In this document: piece by piece, positions 43,252 through 56,812 of the stretch
Position numbering within the stretch: position 1 is the stretch's first letter
Layout of the letters: the number at the start of each line of letters is the position of its first letter
Assembly: GCA_964017065.1 (NCBI GenBank)
Contig: OZ024783.1
Location: 1,614,134 to 1,678,133 of the forward strand
Reading direction: 5' to 3'
DNA from: Haliclona indistincta
Taxonomy: Eukaryota > Porifera > Demospongiae > Haplosclerida > Chalinidae
DNA: 64,000 nt
Program-made: the position numbers and the translations under genes
Notes under the pieces: generated by a model
What the model was told of the DNA's origin: nothing
Database searches by the model: none
What the model saw: the letters and a program-made list of their open reading frames with translations, nothing else

Positions 43252-43808
43252 TGCAATTGTATTTATTATCTCACTATAGATTTATAGAATAATCTTATTT
43301 TCAAACATTGACTATTATTGTACTATTATGATAGGCACAATACATAGTACATTCGGAACATTTCCTGCCAGCAGCTGTATTCAGCCAAGTATTTAAATCA
43401 TTGTGAACTTGATCAAAAGAATGTATAATAAAAGCACTTACATGAATGGACTGCTATTGACAACGATGAACACAAACGTAAAACTTGCTTGAAAGAAAGA
43501 TGTTGTAAACGCTCAAATTATCCTACAGCTGCTCAAGCTTGACAGCAACTTCACTGTTATTAAATTACACTTACAACTAACTGAACTCTCCACCTTCATC
43601 TTTAGTGGAGAAAATATTTTTGAAAGCAACTCTACACTGAACATAAACATAGTAACATTATTTTGTGGGATTAGAATAATAAGACATCGCCTGTGAAAAG
43701 ATAATGCAATGATCAAGCTACTGTCTTCGTTCACACTATGGTCTCTTTAGTAGAGTCACCTAGCTGCAAGAATAATAACAGTGAGACATTAAAATAATGT
43801 GCGCTCTG
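43252..43808. other. Spacer between the beta-helix gene and R5
   Basis: No gene. It has the 5' flank of the beta-helix gene, then the receptor 3'-flank repeat ('cctacagctgctcaagctt', 'tttagtagagtcacctagc'). The left edge of block B lies here or just upstream. Confidence 0.6.
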
Positions 43809-46800
43809 TTAGCTCACTGAGGCTTTTTTGGTGGGAAGAGGTTCACTGGAAACAAGATTCTTGACAGATGACTTGTTTGATTGTGAATGCGACCATTTCT
43901 TTCTCCACCAGTTGATGTAAGCGTCTCTTACCTATTTCACAAACAAAAAATATACTAACAGCTTCATTAGTTGATGGCACTAACTGGTTTAGAGAGAGGA
44001 ACCAACAAGGTGAATATAATGATTCCTTGACAAGAAATGAAACCGTCCATGATGAATGAGATAATATGAAGATCAGTTAGATGAGTAAAAATTAAATGAC
44101 CAATCCACGATATGCCCGTTACAATTATCAGTGATATGGTTACTTTTAACCAGCGTCTACACGAGAATACAAATTATCACACAGCAATGCAACTCATCAA
44201 ACAGCAGCTTTACTTAGTTGTGTTTCTTTTTTCTTGTTTCTTCAGATGACGACACATGATAGCAAGAGCCATAATCAGGAACCCAAAATTGACCTACATT
44301 TTGCACAATACAATTATTACCACTGATGTAGAATACACTCACAAGAATGATAAGAAAAGCAGGAGCGATGAGTGCCCAAATATAGTTAGTATCATATCTC
44401 AACCAACACCTGTGATACACTGTATATTACACTTTCAAGCTTTATGGATCTCTTACTCATATAATTGACCGGTTTTAACATCCCGACGTCCATAATGGCT
44501 TCCAATGATGTGCTCAGTGTTGACTAAGAATCCAAGAGGCACCACTAGAATCATGTATAACAGTGGTATACCTGTACAAGGCATAAAGTAATTATAGTTA
44601 ATGTAATACTTCACCTACCATAGCTTGCTATGGTGAAGAAAGCGATGTAGCGTTTGTGATGTGTGACGAAAACTTTAACTAGCATGACGTACAAGACCAC
44701 ACCCTCCATTAGCATCCACATGCACATCACTAGTATCAGATAGTGTAGCAACACAGCAATGGCTAAACAGACAGCCTGTGTGGTGCATTAGAGTGGATGG
44801 ACAATAGAAGGACTCTCTTACCTCATTCTCAGTTTGATCTATCCCCACTATGTACGCAAGCTGGGCAGTGAACATACTGCCACACAACATACAGTGAATG
44901 TAGTTACGCATGTTCCACAGAGACCTGCAGTCAGTGAATTGATACAGATGCCGTCAAATTGACTTAATTAAATTGCAAGTGCAAGCATGCAAAGCAAATT
45001 TCGGTAGCTATAGTACGGGAGTAGCATATACATAAATCTAAGGATTGTACATAATTCTAGTGAGAGCGAAACTTATGATCACTCAAGAATGCACATTTAA
45101 AGCTTGCTCATGCATTCCATGTAAAACCACAATAATAAATGCTACATGGCTGATTTATATTACTCACTACAAATCTCTAGTAACAATGGCCCGTTAAAGC
45201 AGCAATACTATTTTTGCCACGTAATATAGGTTTTACTGACCTCTGTAATGCGAATGTGAGAATAGTAGCCAACAGAAACACCAGTGAAAAGGACACAAGT
45301 ACACGCAAAAGAACTAATTCAAGATCTATTTGAGGAGACTGCATGGAGACAGTGTGAATAATAAATATAATTATTAACCCTCGGCACATGCGCGAGGGCT
45401 ACAGTACTTGATTTGTCGTTCATTCTGTCCAATGAGCTGCAGAGACCATCGCTCACTTCTGAAACTCAATAAAGTATGAACAGCCTTACCATGACAATGG
45501 CTTGCAATGAGACTCGTGAATTTTGCTAAAGTGCTTTCGTTCTCTGGTTATGGCTGGCTCACCTTGACGGCAGTCTTTGACCTCTCTGAAAACAAAAGCG
45601 CCCATATAGTTGACTACCTAGGTACTTGTAGATTCCATCTAAACTGCAGGACAGCTCTTGGGGGGGTGCATAGACATCTCAAGAAAAAGCCTATCAAAGC
45701 CGCTACCTACTCAGTGTTCACGGTCACGCCTACTTGACACGCACCTTGTACTTGTGGTCAGCACTTTGCTGTCTTCTGGTTAGCAGTGTAGTTTCAATAG
45801 CAAGTAAGTTGGCTTTAGCTGTTTGCAAACCATAACTAGGGAGCTAATTCTACAATGTGCAACACGCCGAGGAAATCTGTTCATTCATTCATTCAGTCCA
45901 TCGAGCTGCAGATACGATCGCTCACTACTTCTGAAACTCGGTAAAGGTATCAACAGCCTTAGCATGTCAATGGCTTGCAATGTGACTCGTGGATTTTGCT
46001 AAAGTGCTTTCGTTCTCGAGTTATGGCTGGTTCACTTTGACGGCCATATGACCTCTCTGACTATACAAAAGTGCCCATAGTTGACTACCTAGGTACTTGT
46101 AGAATTCATCTAAACTGCAGGACAGCTCTGAGGGTGCGTAGACATCTCAAGAAAAGCCAACAAAGCCTGAATGGCTACCTACTCACGTCTTCATGGTCAC
46201 GCTCACATGACACACCTTGTGGTCAGCACTTTGATGTCTTCTGGTTAGCAGTGCAGTTTCAATAGCAAGCAGGTTGGCTTTAGCTGCAAAGCTCCTTCTG
46301 CAAACCGTAACTAAGGAACTAACTCTACAATGTGCAACACGCCGAGGGTTTTGTGAAATCTGTTCATTACTTTTAGTTATATTATATGTACCGTATCTGG
46401 TCCAGGAATAAGAATACCAAAGTGTGTGAGGTGGTTGCACGAGCACATCACAGAACCGTTCTCAAAATGTATTGTACTGCATCCACTATCGTTCCAAAAG
46501 TCAGCACCGACTCCTCTCCTAAAAGATCGTGAAAGTATCACTTAAACTTGAATTGTTCAGTGGTATACTCACTGCAAATTGGCGAACACACATTTGGTAT
46601 TGTTGGTTGTGCTCAAAGACAAGTTGAAGAAAATGGTCACGTTCTCTGTTATATTGATGGTTTCACATCCAATGTTGCAATTCAGTACAGACGAAATAAC
46701 TGAAGAAACTGGCCTATACAAAATAAGTGCATGACAAAGTTAGTAACACTCTTAATTATTTCATCTGCAGCAAGCTTACTGTTGAGCTCCCTCAGGCAGT

Positions 46801-48762
46801 AGATTAGAGATGTTCTCAAAATAGTAAGATGCAACAAATGCTTTAAGAAAAAGATATTGCACAAAAAACCAACACTGTTATGATACCTGATTCAGTGATA
46901 TCTTCAAATACTTCTCCCGGCAATGTAATATAGTTGTTGTCAACTTGTATACCAGTGACACGCCCACTACCAGGAAACACTTCCCTTATCCTCACTCCTA
47001 TAAAGGATATTCTAGTCATAACACATAGATTCATTATAACTGTATACATACGTATTAAATCATTTTTTGAGCTAACAGTTCTGTTCAGTCTGAGATTAAG
47101 AGCCACATTATCAAGTAGAGACAGAAATGAAGAATCAGAAACATTTGCCTAAAGATTTATCAAAACAATTATTAAAACAGAAGTATCTGCTAATCTGTTC
47201 ACAATTACGCATAAACTATTAACTTTAGCAAGCTGTATACAAATTATATTATTTCCTTCATCCAATTTAAATGACGTATTTCCTAGACACAAGTTCAATG
47301 ACCAGTAACAGACCTTTGCACTATCACTACTTAGCCAAATACCAACCGCACCATACTTGCCTTATCTGGTATGTCTTCAACAATGTTTAGAACAAACTGG
47401 AATATACAATAGAGTATTATGATGTTTAAACAAGAAGGTGTGAGGCTATACCTGTAGAAATGTATCTGTTATTCCTTGTGTTGTGTTGAGTTGTTGCTGC
47501 ACAGCTCTCATAAGGAGATCCAATCGCTGAGTAATAGTGGTAGTGTTTGGTAGTAGCTGACTTAGAATCACGAGACTGTCTTCAGATATATAGAGATGAT
47601 TCAAGCTACATGCATGCATGAACACAATGATACTCAGCTTTATTGTCTCCATACCAGTTCCTCTACTAGTGGTAGTGATGGATGACAGTGAACTGGTCCC
47701 CACTTTCCATTGCAGTGACATACTCTGGTAGCTGTAATGTTGCATGCATGTAGAAAGGAAACAACTTAGCAAAACGTAAGCGTCACAGCAGTATAAAGCA
47801 CATTGCATATACCAGGTGTTGCCAATGAAAACAACATAACTAAATAGCAATACTAAATCTATAAACAGTCAATAACCGTTTGCATTGGAAAGTGAAGGGC
47901 AACTCTGAACATCACTTTTTCTGCTAATACTGCACTTTGGAGCTTCTTTCCAAGCACCACCAACAGCTGTGAACTTAGTGTCTAAATAAATTATTAATGT
48001 GTACATAGCAACAACTTGAAAACATAGAAAGCTATTTGCTAAATTCATACCTGAAATCATGTTACAATTAATCATCTTAGAAACTTGAGGATTGATGGAA
48101 ATATTAAGAGCAGCAGAATAGTCGCACAGTAGTGATCCATTATGTCTTATAAGTGGAGAATAGAATGTGTTATTGTCACTACTTGAGGCACAAAGCTGAG
48201 TGATGTTGCTGCCACACCAGAAACTTCCATCTCTCCATTGATTGAATATAATGTCACCAATAACACCAGTAGCACTGTCAACAGTTAAACAATGGCAGTG
48301 ATCAGCAGGAGACAGATCAATCCTGAACTGATAGTGTGGGTTAGCTACTGTGTCGAGAATAGTTCCATTAAATATTGCAGACAATGAAAATGTCAAGTTA
48401 TGAGCTGAACTGCAGTTGTCTAAAGAATATAAAAGAATCAGTTAACATATTCGTTTTATTTCAGTATACTGACTTAGTGACCTGATACTGGAATCCATTG
48501 GGTATACTTTCGTACTGGCAGCACACTTCCCAGTCGTGTGCTCACTCTGAAAGCAGGATGGGAGCCATTGCATTCTACTCCATCCACGAAGACAATATTT
48601 AGACTGAATCTATTGAATAAACAAAGTCCTGCCATGTAAGCAATGATATTCCATGCATACTTGTACACACGACAATACTCACGAATCTTGAGCATCAGTA
48701 AACCAGGCTGAAAGCTCGAAACAGAATAAGAAGACCAGGGAGAGGTGGTGTCTTTTCGCCAT
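43809..48762 (-). CDS. Adhesion G-protein-coupled receptor R5 (block-B paralogue of R2)
   Basis: The start at 48762 gives MAKRHHLSLVFLFCFELSAW, a signal peptide with one extra residue compared with R2. Exons follow R2 in order: 48482-48608, 48050-48424 (GSFWCGSNITQLC), about 47875-47985, 47650-47735, GAIN about 46.7-47.6 kb, GPS about 46395-46520, TM1 about 45235-45345, TM2 44820-44935, TM3 44620-44780, TM4 44340-44405, TM5 about 44215-44295, TM6-7 about 43990-44150, and the tail 43809-43931 (ends KKASVS). The GPS reads CNHLTHF, canonical, unlike R2. The dimeric CCTCGG MITE is shared with R2, but the hAT MITE, the composite element and the P-like transposon of block A are absent. I see no lesion. 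It is likely the functional member of the pair. Confidence 0.82.
45376..46350. mobile_element. Dimeric MITE with AACCCTCGGC / GCCGAGGGTT ends, in an R5 intron
   Basis: Orthologous in position to 6313-7297 and nearly identical to it. Ends are at 45376-45385 and 46341-46350, with two tandem units. Small differences include a missing 'taaagatcctt' type stretch near 45821. It was inherited through the block duplication. Confidence 0.75.
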
Positions 48763-50854
48763 TGCCAGCGTTCTTGGTGGGGATGGACTAAGTCCAGGGA
48801 GTGCACTTGTCACGTGATCTCACCCACGTTGCTTGAAAATTTGGCGGGAGCGCGAAACCAACTGTAGATTTGATAGTTGTGTACGTTCAATAAGCGAATA
48901 AGCACGATCGACCAAGCACCCAACTGGACTGTACTATGAGGGACTGGTAGAGGAAGTAGACACCCTTATAGAAATGCACAAGCTTAGTACTAGCTGTAAC
49001 AGGTATACCGCACACGGCGATCAAGAAGACCAGCTCAATCTACTACCATCATGTTACCTGATGAGAACACCAGCGAGGAATTTCAGAGCAAGGAGGAGAA
49101 GACGACAATGTTAGTAATTAAACACTAAATTAATAATATTGTAGACATGTTCATGATTCCAGTCTCTTTGGTGGCTTTCTTTGATTAGGTATCTCAGACT
49201 GTAAGTGATTCACTAGCACCAAACCACAACTCTGTAGTGCGGTTGTATGGAAGAAGAAAGAAGGGGTGAGAGATCGAGGTGTCACTTGATGTGATTCCAT
49301 TGTCTGTAGAAGAGGAAAGAATAATGGACTGTCACCAAACAACTATAAAAAATCACATACCTCCACACAAGAGAGACTACGACTACAGGGTACACGTAAA
49401 ATTGGGTGTCAGGCAAAGATACACATCAAGAAATACACACTGTACCCTGAATTTGCTGTATCTCTAGTGCAAAAAAAGAGAGCATTGAAATCTAGCATGC
49501 AGCAGAAGAATGAAGCACCAAGGTGCAAATGCTTCGGAGGAATTTCAGGTAGCTCATTGCAGTTTAATCGATGACAGCACTAGAATTCTGTAGCTGAGTA
49601 TGACACAGTCTTGACAACAAAAGTTGTGACACAAAAAAAACACCTTGAGCCCTAGAACTACTGATAAGCATACTAGACATGCTCTGACTATACAAAGCTT
49701 CTGCTGCTATTAGAATTACAAGTGCTACATGTACATAATGAGAAATACAGCTGCAGCAAGACCACTGTACTCATTATTGCTGCTAGACTTAGCTGCTTAT
49801 CGTTTGCAGAATATGTACGTGTAATGATGCTTGGACAATGCAGATACATAGTGGTTGCACCTAAGCAATCAGAAGCCTAGCAGTGCTGACCACATGGAAT
49901 TCAGCTGGGCGTGCCTGCAAGAAGAGTGAAACGCAAGTACGTATGTGAAGTTGCGACAGAAAGCACAGCACTACTAACTCTAGTCTAGACTAGAGGGCAC
50001 ATCATTGAAACTAGGGAAAAAGAGGCAAGACAGCAAGTTTAGGAACAGGGTTGGTAAAAAGGCAGACAGGTTAAGAAAGGTAGACATAAAGCATTAATAT
50101 TTATAATACCATTGCATATTGTTTTACAGACAGGAGGCACAGAAGACACAGGACCAGAAAAACTTACAACAATCCACTGCATACGTAAGCACAAAACATT
50201 GTAGGCTATGCCATAGACAACAAATGATAAAAATGTATCAGTTAGAAGAGGAAGATGTAACCAGTACGTTCCCTGGATGTCAAAGATCAGACTGCGGGAC
50301 TTCACTTTTAAACTTTGTCTCGACAAGCCCAAGTTTGGTGGCGAGGGCGTCAAAAAGCAGTGCTGTGCCAATAGAAAATGCAGACTGGTGGCGTCTCTCA
50401 GTCTCAACATTCTAAACATTTTCGTATAATAAAAACACTTACATGAATAGACTGCTATTGACAACAATGAGGACATATTAAAAGTAAAACTTGTTTGAAT
50501 GAACGCTGTTTCAAAAGTCCTACAGCTGCTATTGACAACCTCACTGTTATCAACAAGAAGCTATCAAAGTATATTTATGACTAACTAGACTCTCCTCCTT
50601 CATTTCTTGCGGAGAAAATATTCTTTTTAGTAAAAGCCAAGAGATGCTACCATAATGTTTTTGAAAGCAATAATACACTGAACATAAGCAAAGTAACATT
50701 GTTAGGATTACAATAAGGCATCGCCTGAGAAAAGTTAATGCAATGATCAAAATCTATGATCTTCGTTCATTCACACATTGCTCTCTTTAGTAGAGTCAGC
50801 TAGCTGCAAGAATAGTAAAAGTGAGACATTATAATGATGTGCACGTGTGTTCTG
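48763..50854. other. Intergenic block B: empty transposon site and CXXC fragment
   Basis: This is collinear with 11212-17821 of block A minus the 4.5-kb transposon. 48996-49002 (GTAACAG) is the empty insertion site. 49000-50480 is the CXXC gene fragment (own entry). 50510-50840 is the R9 3' flank. No other gene is seen. Confidence 0.8.
49000..50480 (+). pseudogene. Fragment of a KMT2/MLL-like gene with broken CXXC zinc finger, copy B
   Basis: Almost identical to the copy at 15950-17450. At 50259-50430 the two frame-shifted halves of the CXXC domain recur with the same extra bases. In addition the first Cys codon is now TTC (FPGCQRSDCG in place of CPGCQRSDCG). The shared lesion shows the fragment was already broken before the block duplication. 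Confidence 0.72.
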
Positions 50855-53800
50855 TTAGCTCACTGAGGCATTTTTGGTGGGAAGAGGTTCACTGGAAACA
50901 AGAATCTTGACAGATGACTTGTTTGATTGTGAATGTGACCATTTCTTTCTCCACCAGTTGATGTAAGCGTCTCTTACCTATTTCACAAACAAAAATATAA
51001 ACAGCTTCAGTATGTAGTTAATGGAACTAACTGGTTTAGAGAGAGGAACCAACAAGATGAATATAATGATGCCTTGACAACAAACGAAACCGTCCATGAT
51101 GAAAGCAATAACATAAAGATCAGTTAGATGACTAAAAATCAAATGACCAATCCACGATATGCCCGTTACAACTATCAGTGATATGGTAACTTTTAACCAG
51201 TGCCTGCACGAGAATACAAAGTATCACATAGCAATGCACAGCGTTACTTTGTTGTATTTCTTTTCTCTTTTTTCTTCAGATGATGACACATGATAGTAAG
51301 AGCCATAATCAGGAACCCAAAATTGACCTATATTTTGCACAATACAAGTACCACTGATGCAGAATACACTCACGAGAATGATAAGAAAAGCGGGAGCGAT
51401 GAGTGCCCAAATATATTTAGTATCATATCTCAACCAACACCTGTGATACACTGTATATTACACTTCAAGCCTTGTGGATCTCTTACTGATATAATCGACC
51501 GCTTATAGCATCCCGACGTCCATAATGGCTTCCAACTATGTTTCCAGTGTTAACTAAAAATCCAAGAGGTACCACTACAGTAGCGTAGGAAGATGTTTTG
51601 GATTGGGGGGGCTGATAAGTCGGCGAGCGAAGCGAGCCGAAAAATTTTTGCTAATTAATATTCATGAGGGGCGTGTTTTCGGTCATTTCATGCAATAAGC
51701 CATCCTCGTGGCCATCAGTATACGCGTTTCATTGGTGCGCTGCCATAATAGTATGTTGATGACTGTTGCTAGTACGTGTGGTATACAACTTAGCCTTGCC
51801 CATATGTAAATTACCAGCTGTTCTGGAGGCTTCTAGACTCTTGCTAACCAGGTAATGCAGGGGGGCTCTGCCCCCCCTCTATAAATCTTAGGGGGGCACA
51901 AGCCCCCCTCAGCCCCTTTATTGCTACGCCACTGCACTAGACCCATGTATAACAATGGTACACCTATACAAGGCAAAAAGTAATTGTAGCTAAGTAATTA
52001 ACCTACCATAGCTTGCAATGGTGAAGAAAGCGATGTAGCGTTTGTGATGAGTGATAAATACTTTAACTAGCATGACGTACAAGACCACACCCTCCATTAG
52101 CATCCACATGCACATCACTAGTATCAGATAGTGTAGCAACACAGCAATGGCTAAACAGACAGCCTGTGTGGTGCAGTAGAGCGGATAGACAATACAGCAT
52201 AGGATTCTCTTTACCTCATTCTCAGTTTGGTCTAATCCCACAATATACGCAAGCTGGGCATTGAACATGCTACCACACAACATACAGTGAATGTAGTTAC
52301 GCATGTTCCACAGAGACCTGCAGTCAGTGAATTAATTGATACCGATGCCATCAAAATTAATGAACAAATTGCAAGTGCAAGCATGCAAAGCAAATGTCAG
52401 TACCTATAGTACAGGAGTAGCATACATATAGTCTGAGGATTGCACATAATTCTAAACTCAAGAGTGCACATTAAAAAGCTTGCTACATTATATTAAGTAC
52501 GTCAGCTTTGTATTCTTGAAAACATGTGATCAGTTAGTGTGTAATGTAGGTTTTTCTGACCTCTGTAATACGAATGTGAGAATAGTAGCCAACAGAAACA
52601 CCAGCGATATGGGCGAAAGAACACGCAAAACAATTAATTCAAGACCCGTTTGAGGAGACTGCATGGAGACAGTGTGAATAATGAGGAATTGAATTGATAG
52701 TTAAGTTATTATTATAAACACGTACCGTCTCTGGTCCAGAAGTAAGAATACCAAATTGTGTGAGATGGTTACACGAACAAATCACAGAACCATTCTCAAA
52801 ATGTATTGTTCTACATCCACTATCATTCCAGAAGTCAGCACCAACTCTTGTCCTAAAAGATCGTAAAAGTATCACTTAAAATTGTTGGTAGACTCACTGC
52901 AAATTGGCAAACACACATTTGGTATTATTGGTTGTGTTCAAAGACAAGTTGAAGAAAATGGTCACGTTCTCTGTTATATTGATGGTTTTGCATTCGATGT
53001 TGCAATTCAGTGCAGATGAAATAACTGAAGAAACTGGCCTATAAATAAGCATACGACAAAGTTAGTAATAATCTTCATTATTTCATCTGCTGCAAGCTTA
53101 CTGTTGAGCTCCCTCAGGCAGTAGATTAGAGATGTTCTCAAAATAGTAGGATACAACAAATGCTTTAAAAATCCCGGCAATTACTTTGGAAAGAAGACTA
53201 AGAATGCTGTATACCTGATTCAGTGATATCTTCAAATACTTCTCCTGGCAATGTAATATAGTTGTTCTCAACTTTTATACCATTGACACGCCCACTATCA
53301 GGAAACACCTCCCTTATCCTCACTCCTATACATGGCGATTATCAATAAAACTAAACGAACAACACACACATACGTATTAGATCATTTTTGGAGCTAACAG
53401 TTCTGTTCAGTCTGAGATTAAGAGCCACATTATTCAGTAGAGACAGAAATGAAGAATCAGAAACATTTGCCTAAAGATTTATAATAAAACAGAATTATCT
53501 GCTAATCTGTTCACAATTACAAACAAACAATTAACATCACAATCTGTAAAGAAATTATACTATTTCCTTTCTCCAATGTAAATGACGTATTTCCCGGCCA
53601 CAAGTTGAACGACCAGAAACATACCGTAGCCACTGTCAAAATTTTCAACAAACAGAATCTACGCAAATATTTAAAGTATAAATTTTGCATGCACGAAATA
53701 TTTTCACGCTTACAGTATGCCAGTGTTAATTTGCTATCTAAATGCCAACACCAGAGGCTTTATTACTTCTTGCAAAAAAATGTTTGGTAAAGCGTCACTT

Positions 53801-55398
53801 TGCAGTCGCTAATGTGCCCAGTCACTGGTATTATTCACACAATGGAGCATGCACGAAGACTTAATGGCATTTTAATGCCCTAGTGCTCCTCTACGGTTGT
53901 ATAAAACTGCTGTACTTGCCTTATTTGGTATGTCTTCAGCAATGTTTAGAACCAACTGCATAATGAAAATACACAATAGAGTATAACGATGTTTAGACAA
54001 GAAGGTGTTTATAGCTATACCTGTAGAAATGTCTCTGTTATTCCTTGTGTTGTGTTGAGTTGTTGCTGCACAGCTCTCATGAGGAGATCCAATCGCTGAG
54101 TGATGATGGTAGTGTTTGGTAGTAGCTGACTTAGAATCATGAGACTATCTTCAGGTAGAGATGATTCAAGCTACATGCATGCATGAACAATATGCATGTT
54201 TAATTGACCTATAGTGATAACATACCAGTTCCTCTACTAGTTGTAGTGATGGATGACAGTGAACTGGTCCCCACTCTCCATTGCAGTGACATACTCTGGT
54301 AGCTGTAATGTTTCATGCATGTAGAAAGGAAACAACTTGGCAAAACATAAGTGCTAGTTACAGCCTTATAAGGCATAGTGCACATAACATGTGTTGCTAA
54401 TGAAAAACAACACAACTAATTAGCAATACTGGATCTGTACACAGTCACTAACCGTTTGCATTGGAAAGTGAAGAGCAACTCGGAACATCACTTTTCCTGC
54501 TAATACTGCACTTTGAAGCTTCTTTCCAAACATCATCAAGAGTAGTGCACTTAGTGTCTAAAATAAATTACGAATGTGTACATAACAACGACTTGTAAAC
54601 ATAGAAAGCTATTATATGCTAAATTCATACCTGGAATCATTATGTTACAGTTTATCATATTAGAAACCTGAGCAGCATTGATGGAAATATTAAGAGCAGT
54701 TGAATTGTTGTGCAAAAGTAGGTCATTGTGATCATCCCTTAGCAGTGATCCATTCTGACTTATAAGTGCTGAATAGAATGTATTATTGTCACTACTGGAG
54801 GCACAAAGCTGAGTGATGTTGCTGCCACACCAGAAACTTCCATCTTTCCATTGATTGAATATAATGTTACCAATAACACCAGTAGCACTGTCAACAGTTA
54901 AACAATGGCAGTGATCAGCAGGAGACAGATCAATCCTGAACTGATAGTGTGGGTTAGCTGCTGTGTCGAGAGTAGTTCCATTAAATATCGTAGACAATGA
55001 AAATGTCAAGTTATGAACTGTACTGCAGTTGTCTACAGAAAACAACCAGTTCAGCAATCCAAGACTACTGAGCTGTGATCAACGGCATTGAGTCAGACTG
55101 ACTGACCTGAGACTGGAACCCATTGGGTATACTTTCGTACTGGCAGCACACTTCCCAGTCGTGTGCTCACTCTTACGGTAGGATGGGAGCCATTGCATTC
55201 GTCTCCATCAGCTGTTAGTACAAGATTCAAGCTAAATCTGAGTATATGGCCATGGTAGAAGGCAGTAATAAATGCAGTCGAAATATCAATATGTTTTTAA
55301 CACGCGACACTGAGTGCTTACGTGACTTGGGCATCTGCAAACCAATAAGATAGTTTGAAGTAGAAGAAGATAAGAGAGAGCAAGATGAGTCTTCTCAT
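50855..55398 (-). pseudogene. Adhesion G-protein-coupled receptor R9 (paralogue of R3), broken by a MITE in a coding exon
   Basis: The start at 55398 gives MRRLILLSLIFFYFKLSYWF, a signal peptide. Ectodomain exons are about 55108-55235 (RKYTQWVPVSG) and 54625-55035 (GSFWCGSNITQLC). GAIN exons span about 53.0-54.2 kb. The GPS at about 52735-52855 reads CNHLTQF. TM1 is about 52560-52670, TM2 52215-52320, TM3 52000-52165, TM4 51370-51440, TM6-7 about 51030-51200, and the tail is 50855-50978. The exon after TM3 ('GLVVPLGFLVN' in paralogues) is split by a 357-bp MITE at 51578-51934 with a CACTA duplication. The open frame is lost unless the insert is spliced out. The rest is open. Confidence 0.8.
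51573..51939. mobile_element. hAT-like MITE, 357 bp, 5-bp TSD, inside a receptor exon
   Basis: The element 51578-51934 starts CAGTAGCGTAGGAAG and ends TTGCTACGCCACTG. CACTA lies at 51573-51577 and 51935-51939. R2, R3 and R5 all keep the uninterrupted 'ggtaccactaga' site. GC-rich inner parts (ggggggctctgcccccc) form a hairpin. The ends and the 5-bp duplication match the 8142-8438 element type. Confidence 0.88.
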
Positions 55399-55513
55399 CG
55401 TAGCCTGGTCTAGCTGAGGCGGTGATGCATCGCGGCGCGGCATGATGGATACACCCACGCGTTAGTACTTAGAAATTAGGCGTGGTACATTAACAAAATT
55501 TGGTAATGGCGAA

Positions 55514-56812
55514 ATCATTTTTTTTCATTTTTCATTTCAAAGAAATGTGGTTAGCAAATAGTGCTAATGATGAAGAAAGAAGAGACTTCAAATACGAGAG
55601 AGAATGAGCTGATTTAATAGAAACAGGCAGACTGTTCCAGAGTTTGATTGATGATGGATAAATGAATTAATATGAAGATGATTTGCAGTGAATTGGAATA
55701 AGATTGAAAGGAGAATAATTAAGGGAAAAATAAGATGGAATAGGAGGAGATTGAAGTGGAGAATTGATTGAATGAGAATGATGATGTTTTAATTTAAAAA
55801 TTGTTAGAGATCTCCTTTGTTGTGCCAAATTTGTAACTTTTCGGGAGAAAGAAGGAGGTTGTAGTCTGTGGACCATGATTTTTATGCCTCGGTGGGCGGA
55901 GCCACGGGGCATACGGTAGTCGGTTTGTGTATCTGTGTATGTATCTGTCTGTCTGTCGGCAGGATTTCTCGTCGCTCGCTGAAAACTAAGCGTTGAAACG
56001 TGCAACACAAGCTAAAGTCGATATTTGCTTGAAAATGAATTGTAAGGATTTTGGTTATAAGGCTCTGTTCGTGAGTTATAGCGTGATTGCTTACCTCGCA
56101 ATCGCTGGCTGGCGATCTAGTTGCTGATGTAAAGACAAAATTGTCTATTGCTGGCTGTCTTACTGCTAGTGAGTTCGCCTTTACTTCAGAACAGCACGGC
56201 AGACTTGTATATGAAGCTGCGTTCTAGAGTTATGGCGTAGCTAGCTTTGCTTACCTCGCGATCGATGGCCGGCCGGCGTTGCTGGCGATCTAGAGTTCTC
56301 CGTAGACAAAACTATCCACAGTTGACTGCCTGGAAGCTGATAGGTTACATCGTATGTCTAACGAAATTGTGTAAGCAAGCTATCTCGCTCGTTGTACGTG
56401 CTGTGCCCTGAACAATATAGACACGCCCAGTTGAATTAGTGGTCAGCACTGATTGGCTTCTGATTGCATAACTATTATACTGCTTTGTGATTGCTGTACA
56501 GAAAGGTACAACAGCTGCAGTTTGTTGCTGTGTATGTGAAATGGTTGCATTCCACCGAGGCATCTGCACCTTTGGTGCTTCATGTAACCAGTTTTAAGGC
56601 AAAACATTTAACCGATTCAAGGGCTGAGATGGTAGTCAAGTTAAGGAGGATGGATGCCATATGACAGAACAGTATTCAAGAATTGGACGAGCCAGAGTGA
56701 AGTAGAGAGTTAATAAGGTGGTAGAAGTGCAATGTAGGTAAAAGTGGTGATATATCAGCCCAAACACCTTCTTAGCCTTTTTACAAATGTTTTGGATATC
56801 ATGATCAGGTAC
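55514..56812 (-). mobile_element. 5'-truncated LINE (non-LTR retrotransposon) with nested MITE
   Basis: On the minus strand, 56807-56636 encodes the end of a reverse transcriptase ('KKAKKVFGLIYHHFY', 'FTLARPILEYCSVIWHPS'). After an interruption, 55520-55880 encodes the usual C-terminus ('RRSLTIFKLKHHH', 'IKLWNSLPVSIKSAHSL'). Its 3' end is at about 55519 with an 8-A tail. A likely target duplication ATCAT lies at 55514-55518 and 56808-56812. The R3 upstream region reads 'gcgaaatcatgatcagg' uninterrupted. Stops and a shift mark it as dead. Confidence 0.82.
55889..56575. mobile_element. MITE with TGCCTCGGTGG / CCACCGAGGCA ends, nested in the LINE
   Basis: Perfect inverted ends of about 11-12 bp sit about 680 bp apart inside the LINE 3' region. 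Inner phrases ('gttatagcgtgattgcttac', 'gtggtcagcact') resemble the dimeric element of R2 and R5, suggesting one superfamily with CCTCGG ends. It has no gene. Confidence 0.78.
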
